Shown one piece after another: positions 29,236 to 39,355 of a stretch of DNA of 64,000 nucleotides; position 1 is the first letter of the stretch; each line of letters starts with the position of its first letter. A program made the translations under genes and the position numbers. The notes under the pieces are model-generated. The model was not told the origin of the DNA. It searched no databases and saw nothing but the letters and a program-made list of their open reading frames with translations. The stretch is taken from NCBI RefSeq assembly GCF_012641365.1, contig NZ_JABAIM010000003.1:124001-188000 (forward strand), read 5' to 3'. The DNA is from Leeia aquatica (lineage in GTDB: Bacteria > Pseudomonadota > Gammaproteobacteria > Burkholderiales > Leeiaceae).

Positions 29236-29508
29236 TTACGGGGCGGGCGGCACGTACCCTGCGACAGCATCCGCACCTCCGCCAAAGAAATAGGCTTCCA
29301 GTTGCGCCGTCAGGTACTGCCGGGCCCGGCTGTCTGCCAGGTTAAGACGGTTTTCATTGATCAGCATGGTCTGGTGGCGAACCCAGGCTTGCCAGGCTTC
29401 CTTAGACACATTCTCGAACACCCGCTTGCCCAGCTCTCCCGGCAGCGGGGGGAAGTCCAGCCCTTCGGCCTCACGCCCCAGTTTGATGCACTGTACCATT
29501 CTGCTCAT
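29236..29508 (-). CDS. yggX: Probable Fe(2+)-trafficking protein YggX
   Basis: 90-aa small protein that protects Fe-S clusters from oxidation. The N-terminal Cys ([19 protein letters not shown]), [18 protein letters not shown] and [14 protein letters not shown] closely match the family. ATG 29508 follows AAGGAAA; five further codons upstream are open but not conserved. It lies between ppk1 and argA on the same strand. Confidence 0.96.
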   Translation of the reverse strand: MSRMVQCIKLGREAEGLDFPPLPGELGKRVFENVSKEAWQAWVRHQTMLINENRLNLADSRARQYLTAQLEAYFFGGGADAVAGYVPPAP

Positions 29509-29538
29509 GATGTTTCCTTTCACTTTACTGCTGGTTTA

Positions 29539-30903
29539 TTACATTTTTTTGACAATCTGTACCAATGGCCGGTCACTGGGTTTGAGCGGCTTGATAAATA
29601 CCTTGGAGCGGCGCTGGAAGTTGTACAGCTGCTGCTTCTTGGCCGGCAGATCCGATACGGGTGCCGCCGCAAACCCCCGCTCGCAAAACCAGTGTGCGGT
29701 ACGGGTGGTCAACACAAACAATTGCTGCAGCCCCAGCTCCAGCGCGCGCTGTTCGACCGCCTGCAACAGCAAGTCACCATAGCCCGCCGCCCGAAACTGC
29801 GGGTCCACCACCAGACAGGCCAGTTCGCCCATACCGGACTCGGCATAAGGGTACAAAGCCACACAGCCGACGGTCCGGTTATCGTGCTCCAGTATGGCGA
29901 AGCGTTCGATCTCCATCTCCAGCAATTCGCGCCCGCGCTTGACCAGCACGCCTTCAGACTCCAGCGGCTCGATCAGTTGCAGGATGCTGCCGACGTCATC
30001 AATGGTGGCATGGCGCAGCCGTTCCAGCCGCTGCCGGGTAATCAGGGTTCCGACCCCTTCATGGGTAAACAGTTCCAGCAACAAGGCACCATCTTCAAAG
30101 CGGGACAGCAGATGCACCCGTTCTATCCCCAGCTCGCAGGCGCGAATGGCTGCAGGCAGATAACAGCCGATGTCATCGTACTGTTCCGAGCGCTTCTTCA
30201 GCACCTCTCGGGCTTCACGGGTGGTGACTTCCAGGCGCACGCTGCCATGGGCGTCGGTCAGCCCAGGATCGTCCATGAAGAAAATCAGCTTGTCCGCGTT
30301 CAGTTCAGTCGCCACAGCGGTGGCCGTATCCTCCACCGTCAGGTTGAACGCCTCTCCGGTAGGCGAATAACCCAGTGGTGAAATGACCACAATCTCGCCT
30401 TCCCCCAGCCGCTGCTGGATGGTTTCAACATGCACTCGGCGCACCTCGCCGCTGTACATCATGTCCACCCCATCGCGCACCCCCAGCGGCTGCGCAATCA
30501 GGAAGTTGCCACCCGCCACACGGATACCGGCATTCGACATAGGAGTGGAGGGGAGTCCCATGGACAGGGTGGCCTCAATATCGGCACGCACCACGCCCAC
30601 CGCCTCTTTGACGCACTCCAGCACGTCGGCATCGGTTATGCGCACCCCGCGATGGTAGTTCAAAGGCAGGCCCTTGGCCTGCACCCGCTGATTGACCTGG
30701 GGGCGGACACCATGCACCAGCACCAGCCGCACCCCCAGGCTAACCAGCAGATTGAAATCATGGGTCAGTGAAGCCAGCTGCCCGCCTGCCACCACATCAC
30801 CGCCGATGGCCACCACAAAGGTTCGGCCTCGGAAAGCACGGATATAGGGTGCTGCTTCACGAAACCAGGTCACCATCGGGGTATGTGGCAGCATGCGGCT
30901 CAT
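29539..30903 (-). CDS. argA: Amino-acid N-acetyltransferase (N-acetylglutamate synthase)
   Basis: 454-aa first enzyme of arginine biosynthesis, made of an amino-acid-kinase-like domain (about 15-290, with AIGGDVVAGGQ and VLVHGVRPQVNQR) and a C-terminal GNAT acetyltransferase (about 305-454, with ELACLVVDPQFRAAGYGDLLL). The kinase-like domain normally binds arginine for feedback inhibition. ATG 30903 is chosen; the frame is open for 12 codons upstream. It overlaps no neighbour but follows rsmE by 20 bases. Confidence 0.96.
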   Translation of the reverse strand: MSRMLPHTPMVTWFREAAPYIRAFRGRTFVVAIGGDVVAGGQLASLTHDFNLLVSLGVRLVLVHGVRPQVNQRVQAKGLPLNYHRGVRITDADVLECVKEAVGVVRADIEATLSMGLPSTPMSNAGIRVAGGNFLIAQPLGVRDGVDMMYSGEVRRVHVETIQQRLGEGEIVVISPLGYSPTGEAFNLTVEDTATAVATELNADKLIFFMDDPGLTDAHGSVRLEVTTREAREVLKKRSEQYDDIGCYLPAAIRACELGIERVHLLSRFEDGALLLELFTHEGVGTLITRQRLERLRHATIDDVGSILQLIEPLESEGVLVKRGRELLEMEIERFAILEHDNRTVGCVALYPYAESGMGELACLVVDPQFRAAGYGDLLLQAVEQRALELGLQQLFVLTTRTAHWFCERGFAAAPVSDLPAKKQQLYNFQRRSKVFIKPLKPSDRPLVQIVKKM

Positions 30904-30923
30904 GGACTCTTCCCACTCCTTGT

Positions 30924-31646
30924 TCAGAAATCGCCCCACAGGGCAGAAATAGCCGCCAGCGCCGCCAGCGCTGCGGTTTCCGTACGCAATACCCGAGGCC
31001 CCAGGGTCAGCGCTTGCCAGCCGTATTGTAACGCGAGGGCCACCTCTTCCTCACTCAGCCCCCCTTCCGGCCCGGCCAGCAACCACTGGCTGGTTGGCGC
31101 GGTCTGCTCTCGCAGGCGCTGCGTCGAACCCGGCAGCAGCACCAGCCCACGCTGCCCCGCCTGATGCTGCTGAGCCAACCAGGCGGACAAGGCTTGCGCC
31201 TCATGCACCACCGGCACTTGATTGCGCCCGCATTGTTCGCAGGCCGCCTCCACCACCCCCTGCCAATGCGCCTGCTTTTTCGCCCAGCGCTCGGGCGGCA
31301 GTTTGACGATGCCGCGACGGGTCAGCACCGGCTGAATCTCAGTCACTCCCAGCTCAACGGCTTTCTGCAGGGTGTAATCCATGCGGTCGCCACTGGATAC
31401 CCCTTGCACCAGTTTCAGCTGCAGCGGTGACTCCCGTTCCACCGGGTCATGCGCACCCAGCAGCACCTCGCTCCACTTGTTCGTCATCTGCGTCAAGGTG
31501 GCGTGGTACTCGCCACCCTCACCGTTGAACAAGGTCAAACTGTCCTGGGGCTGCAGGCGCAGCACCTGAACATGCCGGTGCACCGTCTCCGGCAAACGCA
31601 GCAGCTGACCCGGCTGCAGCGGTTGAGGGCAATAGAATCGAGGCAT
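30924..31646 (-). CDS. rsmE: 16S rRNA (uracil-1498-N3)-methyltransferase RsmE
   Basis: 240-aa SPOUT-class methyltransferase. MPRFYCPQPL start with a PUA-like N-terminal domain, KAVELGVTEIQPVLTRRG, AACEQCGRNQVPVV and the knotted SAM-site segment LAGPEGGLSEEE with LGPRVLRTETA are diagnostic. The ATG at 31646 fits the family; the open frame continues 26 codons upstream without support. It is divergent from the inositol-monophosphatase gene. Confidence 0.95.
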   Translation of the reverse strand: MPRFYCPQPLQPGQLLRLPETVHRHVQVLRLQPQDSLTLFNGEGGEYHATLTQMTNKWSEVLLGAHDPVERESPLQLKLVQGVSSGDRMDYTLQKAVELGVTEIQPVLTRRGIVKLPPERWAKKQAHWQGVVEAACEQCGRNQVPVVHEAQALSAWLAQQHQAGQRGLVLLPGSTQRLREQTAPTSQWLLAGPEGGLSEEEVALALQYGWQALTLGPRVLRTETAALAALAAISALWGDF

Positions 31647-31777
31647 CGCTGAAATTGCGTAAAGACAGGAAGACTGGCAGTATAAGCCAATACTGAGTCT
31701 GGCCTGAACCATGCTGTTGTCCACCCTTCCGCCGCCGTCCTTCCGCTCCAGGGCCGTTACCGCACAGAAAGCCTGCC

Positions 31778-32578
31778 ATGCTTGACCCGGAACGCTATCT
31801 TCCTGCGGTGTGTGACCTGGTTCGCACCGTTGCGCACCGAGAGATCATGCCGCGCTTCCTCAGCGGACAATATGCCCGCAAGGTCGATGGCAGCTTGCTC
31901 ACAGAAGCTGATCTGGCGACCCAGTCTGCGCTGGTTGAAGGGCTGACCCGCATCATCCCTTTCCCGGTGATGGGCGAGGAGATGAGCAAGGAAGAGCAGC
32001 AACGCTTGTGGCAGGCCGGCGACTCTGGCCTGTGGTGTCTGGACCCGATCGACGGCACCACCAACTTCATCCACGGCCTGCCCTACTTCGCCACCTCGGT
32101 CGCCTTGATGCAGCATGGTCGCAGCGTGCTGGGGGTGATTTACAATCCGGTCAGCAATGAACTATTCAGCGCGGTGGCCGGCAAAGGGGCCTGGCTCAAC
32201 GGCCAGCCGCTGCCCCTGAAACGCCATGTACCGCGCATGTGTGATGCCATCGCAGGTGTAGAGATCAAGTGGCTCTCCGGCAAGCTGCCAGCCCGCCTGA
32301 TGAGCGTGGCCCCCTATGGCAGCCAGCGCAATCTGGGGGCTTCTACCCTGGACTGGTGTTATGTCGCAGCAGGCCGCTTTGATCTATATTTACATGGCGG
32401 TCAGAAGCTGTGGGACTACGCGGCAGGCGCATTGATCCTGCAAGAAGCAGGCGGCTGCATGTCCACCCTGCAATCACCACAGTTCTGGCAAGATGTGGTC
32501 TGGACCCGTTCTGCGGTTGCTGCACTGGATCCAGGCCTGTTTGAAACCTGGCAGAAATGGGTCTGGGCCAATCGCTGA
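31778..32578 (+). CDS. Inositol monophosphatase-family phosphatase
   Basis: 266-aa Mg-dependent, lithium-sensitive-type sugar/inositol phosphatase. Motif 1 WCLDPIDGTTNFIHG holds the metal ligands, GEEMSKEEQ supplies the upstream Glu, and motif 2 is WDYAAGALILQEAGG. Possible substrates include inositol phosphates, histidinol phosphate or fructose-1,6-bisphosphate; sequence alone does not decide. It is distinct from the SuhB style N-terminus. The diguanylate cyclase gene follows after 33 bases, probably in the same transcript. Confidence 0.92.
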   Translation: MLDPERYLPAVCDLVRTVAHREIMPRFLSGQYARKVDGSLLTEADLATQSALVEGLTRIIPFPVMGEEMSKEEQQRLWQAGDSGLWCLDPIDGTTNFIHGLPYFATSVALMQHGRSVLGVIYNPVSNELFSAVAGKGAWLNGQPLPLKRHVPRMCDAIAGVEIKWLSGKLPARLMSVAPYGSQRNLGASTLDWCYVAAGRFDLYLHGGQKLWDYAAGALILQEAGGCMSTLQSPQFWQDVVWTRSAVAALDPGLFETWQKWVWANR

Positions 32579-32611
32579 CCCGCTGCCGCTATTCAAGGAG
32601 GGGAACTGTCG

Positions 32612-33853
32612 ATGCCATCACCGCTGTGGCGCGCAGTAGCCCCTTTACCGACCCCGGCGCTCTGGCTGTGTGTCAATACGCTGGGTGAATTGCGATGCAC
32701 TCAGCTGAATACGGCGGCGCAACAACTGCTGCCCGAATTTGCTACGACAGAACCCCTCTCCCAGCAATTGAGCCCCCGCCATCTGGTGATCCTGTCGCAG
32801 GCCCTGAGCCAGGGTGTCGCACTGGATGCTTTGCGCTTTTTCACCGCCCGCCAGCGCTGGCTGCAGCTCAGCCTCAGCCCGCAAGCCGGTGGCTGCGGCC
32901 TCGCCTTGCTCAGTGACATCAGCGATTTGCAATCCCCGCCATCCGATCTGGCCGATGCGCATTGGCTGGAAATCCTCAACTGGCTCCCGGTGGGACTGGA
33001 AGTGGATCGGGAAAATTTTCAGACCCTGCTGCTCAACCGCAAGTTTGTGGAGTTGTTCGGCTATACCGATGCCGACTTGCCCACGCTGGATGAGTGGTGG
33101 CTACATTGCTATCCGGACGTGGCGTACCGCAATACCGCTCGTGCCGCCTGGGAAACCGCCATCGCGGAAGCGCGCCTGTACAATATCGACATGGCGCCGC
33201 AGGAATGGCGGGTACGCTGCAAGAATGGCGAGTACCGGGACATCCAGTTTCACTATCGCGCCATTGGCGACCGCCATGTGCATGTGTATCTGGATGTCAG
33301 CGAGCAGCGCAGGCTGGAAGAGGAGCTTCGTCAGCAAGCCACTACGGATGCCCTGACCGGCCTGCTGACCCGTCGCCACTTTTTTGAGCAAGGTGCCCTG
33401 CGCCTGCAGCAAGCCCAGCGTCAGCGCCATCCACTGTGCGTGCTCATGCTCGATCTGGATCATTTCAAGCGGATCAACGACCGCCATGGCCATGCCGCGG
33501 GCGATCTGGCCCTGCAGCATGCAGCCAGTCTGCTGCGGGAGGGTTTGCGCATGCCCGACTTGCTGGCCCGGCTGGGCGGTGAGGAGTTTGTCCTGCTGCT
33601 GGAGCACACCGATGTCGAGCAGGCTCAGCAACTGGCCGAGCGGCTACGGCAACACCTGCACCAACACCCCTGCCCGTTACCGGATGGCAAAGCCTTGCGC
33701 CTCACCGCCAGTTTCGGCGTTGCCCGGATACAGGAAGGGGACAGTCTGGACAGCCTGCTTTCCCGCGCCGACAAGGCCATGTATCACGCCAAGGAATTGG
33801 GGCGTAACCGTGTCATGGTGGAGCTTGCCGCATCAGGGGGCATGGAGGGATAG
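32612..33853 (+). CDS. Diguanylate cyclase with PAS sensor region
   Basis: 413-aa cytoplasmic enzyme making cyclic di-GMP. The C-terminal GGDEF domain (about 240-405) has TDALTGLLTRRHFFE, the active-site loop as GGEEF, and an intact inhibitory site RMPD five residues before it, so product feedback is expected. A PAS-like region precedes it (about 125-235), and the first ~110 residues may be a degenerate second PAS. No TM segments. AAGGAGGGG precedes the ATG at suitable spacing. Confidence 0.93.
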   Translation: MPSPLWRAVAPLPTPALWLCVNTLGELRCTQLNTAAQQLLPEFATTEPLSQQLSPRHLVILSQALSQGVALDALRFFTARQRWLQLSLSPQAGGCGLALLSDISDLQSPPSDLADAHWLEILNWLPVGLEVDRENFQTLLLNRKFVELFGYTDADLPTLDEWWLHCYPDVAYRNTARAAWETAIAEARLYNIDMAPQEWRVRCKNGEYRDIQFHYRAIGDRHVHVYLDVSEQRRLEEELRQQATTDALTGLLTRRHFFEQGALRLQQAQRQRHPLCVLMLDLDHFKRINDRHGHAAGDLALQHAASLLREGLRMPDLLARLGGEEFVLLLEHTDVEQAQQLAERLRQHLHQHPCPLPDGKALRLTASFGVARIQEGDSLDSLLSRADKAMYHAKELGRNRVMVELAASGGMEG

Positions 33854-33990
33854 GGAATCACTCGCGGCATCGCGTAGGCACACGTGCCCCAAGTGACGGG
33901 ATAAAGCCGACCCCCAGCAGAAAGGCTCTGCTCATTCACCTTTACGCAGGCAAAACGAAGGGAACCGGCAATGCCGGCCCCCATTCAGCA

Positions 33991-34629
33991 TCAGGGTGCC
34001 TTGCGCGACTGCGCAATCAGCTGGTTCAGCACAGCAAACAGCTGGTCTTCACCACCGGCATCGCTGACCGAAGTCATGAACTTGCCTTGTACCACAAAGG
34101 TCGGCACGCCCGAGATACCATAATCCTGGGTGACTTTGGGTGCACGGTTGGCGTAGGTCTGAACGCCAAAGGAGTTGTACACCCCCATGAAGGTGGCGGC
34201 ATTGAGCGGCTTGCCATTTACCTTTTGCTTACCGGCCCAGTCCTTTACCACATCCGCATCGCGCAGCTCAAGCTCTTGCTTATGAATGGCGTCAAACGCA
34301 GGACCGATCAGTTGCGGCATCTTCAGGGTTTCGATGGTCGCATACAGCTGGGCGTGCTTCTGCATGCCCGCATTCCAGGCCGCATGTACCCGGCGGAACT
34401 GTACATCGGCCGGCAGCGTCTTCAGCCAGGCATTGAGTTTCGGCTCTAAATGGTAGCAGTGCGGGCAACCCAGCCAGAAGAATTCAATCACTTCCACCTT
34501 GCCCTTGGGAGCCTGCACCGGCATCGGGTTCGGCATATTGATCCACGGCTGCGCCGCCTGGGCCACCAGACTTCCTGCCAGTGCCACGGTAGCCAGCAAC
34601 CATTTCCATCCTGCTTTCATCACACTCAT
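33991..34629 (-). CDS. dsbA: Thiol:disulfide interchange protein DsbA
   Basis: 212-aa periplasmic oxidase of protein dithiols. Signal peptide 1-25 (cleavage after VAQA). The active site is CPHC (Cys55, Cys58) in EFFWLGCPHCYHLEP and the cis-Pro loop is GISGVPTFVVQGKF. It is downstream of the SPOR-protein gene on the same strand, an order often seen in Neisseriales. Confidence 0.96.
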   Translation of the reverse strand: MSVMKAGWKWLLATVALAGSLVAQAAQPWINMPNPMPVQAPKGKVEVIEFFWLGCPHCYHLEPKLNAWLKTLPADVQFRRVHAAWNAGMQKHAQLYATIETLKMPQLIGPAFDAIHKQELELRDADVVKDWAGKQKVNGKPLNAATFMGVYNSFGVQTYANRAPKVTQDYGISGVPTFVVQGKFMTSVSDAGGEDQLFAVLNQLIAQSRKAP

Positions 34630-34693
34630 CCTCTTGGTTTCAGTTCACGTCCCGCTCAGCCGATCCGGACCTTGTCCCACCGGCCAGGTACCC

Positions 34694-35395
34694 TTACTTC
34701 AACGGCAAGACCGTTGGGGTAATCCCGTTTTGCTGCAAGGTAGCCTTGACCCGGTCGATGTCTTCCTGCTTGTTCAGCGGCCCCACCATCACGCGATGCC
34801 ATACCCCCTTGCCGGGAATATCCTTGCTGCGGACCGAGGCATCCAGCCCCAGCAGCGCCAGGCGGGCGCGCAGGTTCTCCGCGTCAGACTCATCCTGGAA
34901 CGAGCCCGCTTGCAACAAGGCGCGCGCGGGCTTGGCGTCAGCCGGTTTCTCTTCAGCCGGTTTGGCATCGCCAGCCTCAGCAGGCTTGGCATCCGCGGGT
35001 TTCGCATCTACCGGTTTGCTGTCAGCGGGCTTGTTGTCTGCCGGTTTAGTGTCCGCCGGCTTGCCAGCAGGCGTGGAGGCACCTTGTTCGGTCCCAGGTA
35101 AAATTTCAAAGAATTCAAAGTCCGGCTTGCTGGCCGGCTTGGGCGCATTCGGGTCGGCCACAGCCACACCATTGGCTTCCGGCTTGGGCAAGCCATCCGG
35201 TACGGCAGACGCCCCTACCTGCAGGCTGGAACCTTGACTGCCCAGCAACTTGCGGTTGACCAGATAAACCCCGGCCAGGGAAATGCCAATCCCCAGGAAC
35301 AAGCCAATGACAATCCCGGAAAACAGGCTGCTGCCCCCTTGGCGATTGCTGCCGGACGGACGAGCACGCGGGGTATTCTTGTGGTCTCGGCTCAT
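34694..35395 (-). CDS. SPOR-domain membrane protein (FtsN-like)
   Basis: 233 aa: a short basic cytoplasmic start, one TM segment (about 26-47, FSGIVIGLFLGIGISLAGVYLV), a periplasmic linker with degenerate tandem repeats of the type K-P-A-D-x (about 110-155), and a C-terminal SPOR domain (about 160-233, ALLQAGSFQDESDAENLRARLALLG) that should bind denuded septal peptidoglycan. GGAGG precedes the ATG at 35395. It lies in a bioA-SPOR-dsbA unit. A divisome-related role is likely by analogy with FtsN. Confidence 0.88.
   Translation of the reverse strand: MSRDHKNTPRARPSGSNRQGGSSLFSGIVIGLFLGIGISLAGVYLVNRKLLGSQGSSLQVGASAVPDGLPKPEANGVAVADPNAPKPASKPDFEFFEILPGTEQGASTPAGKPADTKPADNKPADSKPVDAKPADAKPAEAGDAKPAEEKPADAKPARALLQAGSFQDESDAENLRARLALLGLDASVRSKDIPGKGVWHRVMVGPLNKQEDIDRVKATLQQNGITPTVLPLK
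34920..35070 (-). repeat. Degenerate tandem repeat coding the K-P-A-D linker
   Basis: Repeated 15-base-like units (GCCGGTTTxxx on the plus strand) encode the Lys-Pro-Ala-Asp/Glu segment of the SPOR protein. The units are imperfect and coding, so slippage could vary linker length between strains. Confidence 0.55.
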
Positions 35396-35443
35396 TGATC
35401 CTCCAGTTGGCCGGTTAGCGCGGACAGTCCGCACGCTGGACGA

Positions 35444-36805
35444 TTATACCGTTTTCATGCGCACGCCGCATGGGGCCCCCATCACCTCCAGCAGTGCATC
35501 ATGGGTCGCCACCACCAGGTGCTCGGCCTCCTCATCCGTCAGCACATAGGGGGGCATCCAGTAAACCGTTGGTCCCATTGGGCGCAGCAAAAGTTCACGC
35601 TTGAGTGCCGCCGCAAACAGCTGCTGGGCAAAACCGGCCGGCGCGTCCTCCACCTCAAAGGCCCAGATCATGCCGCCCCCCGTCTCCCCCGCCTGACGGA
35701 ATTGCCGCACAAAGGGCAAGGCACGAATCGGCTCCGCCAAATGATTAATGCGGGCCGCCAGCAGGCGATTTTGCGCAAACACATCCTGCTGCTCAAACAG
35801 GGACAGCGTCGCCAGTGCGGCCCGGCACGCCAGCGGATTGCCGGTGTAGGAGTGCGAATGCAGGAAGCCCCGACTGACATCGTCATGGTAAAACGCCTGA
35901 TAGAGGGCGTCCCGACTCAGCACCACCGACAGCGGCAAATAGCCCCCGGTAATGCCTTTGGACAGTAACAGCAGGTCCGGCCAGATACCCGCCTGCTCAC
36001 ACGCAAAGAAGGTACCAGTGCGGCCACAGCCTACCGCGATTTCATCGGCAATCAGATGGACCTGATACTGATCGCACAAGCGGCGCAACTGCTGCAAGTA
36101 CCACGGCCCGTACATCGCCATGCCGGCCGCCCCCTGCACCAACGGCTCAATGATCACAGCCGCCACCTGGCCGTGGTGCGCTGCCAGATAGTCCGCCATC
36201 ACCCGGATGGCCCGCGCGGCAACCGCCTCAGGGGCCTCTCCCGGTGCTGCCAGCCGCCGGTCCGGTGACGGCATGGCGACACCGGCACGCAGCAACGGGG
36301 CATAGGTATCGCGAAACAGCGCCACGTCGGTGACCGCCAGCGCACCCAGCGTTTCACCATGGTAGCTGTCCGCCAGATGCAGGAAGCGGGTTTTCTCCGG
36401 CTGACCGACATTGCGCCAGTAATGAAAGCTCATCTTCAACGCCATCTCGGTCGCCGAGGCACCATCCGAGCCATAGAAGGCGTGGCCCAGCACGCCACCG
36501 GTCAAGGCAGACAGGCGCTCGGAGAGCTCGATCACCGGGGCATGGGTAAACCCGGCCAACATCACATGCTCCAGCTGGTCCAGCTGGTCTTTCAGCGCGG
36601 CATTGATCACCGGATGACCATGCCCGAACAGGTTGACCCACCAGCTGGATACGCCATCCAGATAGCGCTTGCCGTCAAAGTCATACAACCACGCACCCTG
36701 CGCCCGCGCCACCGGCACCAGCGGGAAGGTTTCATGCCGCTTCATCTGGGTGCAGGGGTGCCACACCGCCTGCAGGCTGCGCTGCAGCCATGCCTGATTG
36801 TTCAT
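35444..36805 (-). CDS. bioA: Adenosylmethionine-8-amino-7-oxononanoate aminotransferase
   Basis: 453-aa PLP enzyme converting KAPA to DAPA in biotin synthesis, using SAM as amino donor. WHPCTQMKRHETFPLVPV, DGVSSWWVNLFGHGHP, AFYGSDGASATEMALKMS, the Asp of ADEIAVGCGRTGTFFA and the PLP Lys in LLLLSKGITGGYLPLS are diagnostic. ATG 36805 follows AGGGTG. It is divergent from groES. No other bio genes are in the window. Confidence 0.96.
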   Translation of the reverse strand: MNNQAWLQRSLQAVWHPCTQMKRHETFPLVPVARAQGAWLYDFDGKRYLDGVSSWWVNLFGHGHPVINAALKDQLDQLEHVMLAGFTHAPVIELSERLSALTGGVLGHAFYGSDGASATEMALKMSFHYWRNVGQPEKTRFLHLADSYHGETLGALAVTDVALFRDTYAPLLRAGVAMPSPDRRLAAPGEAPEAVAARAIRVMADYLAAHHGQVAAVIIEPLVQGAAGMAMYGPWYLQQLRRLCDQYQVHLIADEIAVGCGRTGTFFACEQAGIWPDLLLLSKGITGGYLPLSVVLSRDALYQAFYHDDVSRGFLHSHSYTGNPLACRAALATLSLFEQQDVFAQNRLLAARINHLAEPIRALPFVRQFRQAGETGGGMIWAFEVEDAPAGFAQQLFAAALKRELLLRPMGPTVYWMPPYVLTDEEAEHLVVATHDALLEVMGAPCGVRMKTV

Positions 36806-36962
36806 TACACCCTGCCCTGCACACCTGTTCATCATGGGGCTGGATTGTAGCATGCCCCTCTGCCCCCCCTGTCGGGATGCCCTGCGGCATTCAGTGTGGA
36901 TTCAGCCAATGTCGGGGCATGGGGTGGCGGCTCGCCTGTGATAAAAATCTCACAGCCACCCT

Positions 36963-36990
36963 CTTGAAAAGGGTAAAAGCCGCCCATACC
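36963..36990 (+). promoter_or_regulatory. Sigma-32-type promoter of groESL
   Basis: CTTGAAA (36963-36969) followed after about 13 bases by GCCCATAC (36982-36989) fits the heat-shock sigma factor consensus (CTTGAA, 13-15 bases, CCCCATnT) well. It lies just before the CIRCE site. The rest of the 304-base gap between bioA and groES shows nothing further that I can assign. Confidence 0.8.
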
Positions 36991-36991
36991 A

Positions 36992-37018
36992 TTAGCACTC
37001 GCCACGGGGGAGTGCCAA
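36992..37018 (+). promoter_or_regulatory. CIRCE operator (HrcA) of groESL
   Basis: TTAGCACTC-N9-GAGTGCCAA matches CIRCE with one mismatch in the right arm. Placed directly after the sigma-32-type -10 box, it should cover the start of transcription, giving dual control by activation through sigma-32 and repression through HrcA. Confidence 0.9.
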
Positions 37019-37109
37019 AACGTGTTTGCGTATCAGGCACTCAGAACCCGCATCTTTCTGTAACGAGCGGTAGACCGTCTCGTTTTTTGTGAATCAGGAG
37101 AGTTGGATT

Positions 37110-37400
37110 ATGAAAATTCGTCCGTTGCACGACCGTGTGATCGTCAAGCGTCTGGAAGCCGAAGAAAAAACCGCTTCCGGCATCGTTCTGCCGGGCAATG
37201 CTGCCGAAAAGCCAGACATGGGTCTGGTGGAAGCCGTTGGCGCAGGCAAGATCCAGGACAACGGTTCCGTGCGTCCGATGAGCCTGAAGGTAGGCGACAA
37301 GGTGATCTTCGGCAAGTACAGCGGCCAGTCCGTGAAAGTGGACGGCGAAGAACTGCTGGTGATGCGCGAAGAAGACGTGATGGGCGTGGTGGAAGGCTAA
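37110..37400 (+). CDS. groES: Co-chaperonin GroES
   Basis: 96-aa heptameric lid of the GroEL chamber. [21 protein letters not shown], the mobile loop [17 protein letters not shown] and [22 protein letters not shown] match the family from end to end. AGGAGAG precedes the ATG at 37110. groEL follows after 54 bases. Confidence 0.98.
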   Translation: MKIRPLHDRVIVKRLEAEEKTASGIVLPGNAAEKPDMGLVEAVGAGKIQDNGSVRPMSLKVGDKVIFGKYSGQSVKVDGEELLVMREEDVMGVVEG

Positions 37401-37427
37401 GCCTCCCGCAACCGCAACGTCTCATAA

Positions 37428-39098
<1,671 letters not shown>

Positions 39099-39152
39099 TC
39101 TGCCGATCCTGTTACCGGATCGACCCGACTGCTCACCGTAAGTGGGCAGTCC

Positions 39153-39190
39153 ACACAGAGGGGCTGGTGGAAACACCAGCCCCTCTGTGT
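39153..39190 (+). terminator. Stable GAAA-tetraloop hairpin after groEL
   Basis: A perfect 17-bp stem (ACACAGAGGGGCTGGTG and complement) closed by the GNRA-type tetraloop GAAA, 55 bases after the groEL stop. There is no T-run, so it may act as a 3' stability element or processing site as much as a terminator. Confidence 0.6.
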
Positions 39191-39317
39191 ACATCCACCC
39201 GCCCAATAAAAGCTTATCTCAGACACGCTGTCACGCTCATGAGCCGATCTACAGCATGGCAGGCGTATTTTTTTAGGGCAGCCTAAGGGCACTTTTGGCA
39301 TACTGCACACACTTGAT

Positions 39318-39331
39318 CCAGCCTAGGCTGG
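39318..39331. promoter_or_regulatory. CCAGCCTAGGCTGG palindrome upstream of macA
   Basis: Perfect 14-bp palindrome 25-38 bases before the macA start, well placed for a repressor operator of the export operon. The binding protein is unknown; the AraC gene downstream of the operon is one candidate but AraC sites are usually direct repeats. Confidence 0.4.
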
Positions 39332-39355
39332 TGCTAACCCGGTTTTGATTCACCC

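Noticed and set aside
34920..35070. CRISPR-like or intergenic tandem repeat
   Set aside because: Units are imperfect, without spacers, and lie in frame inside the SPOR gene.
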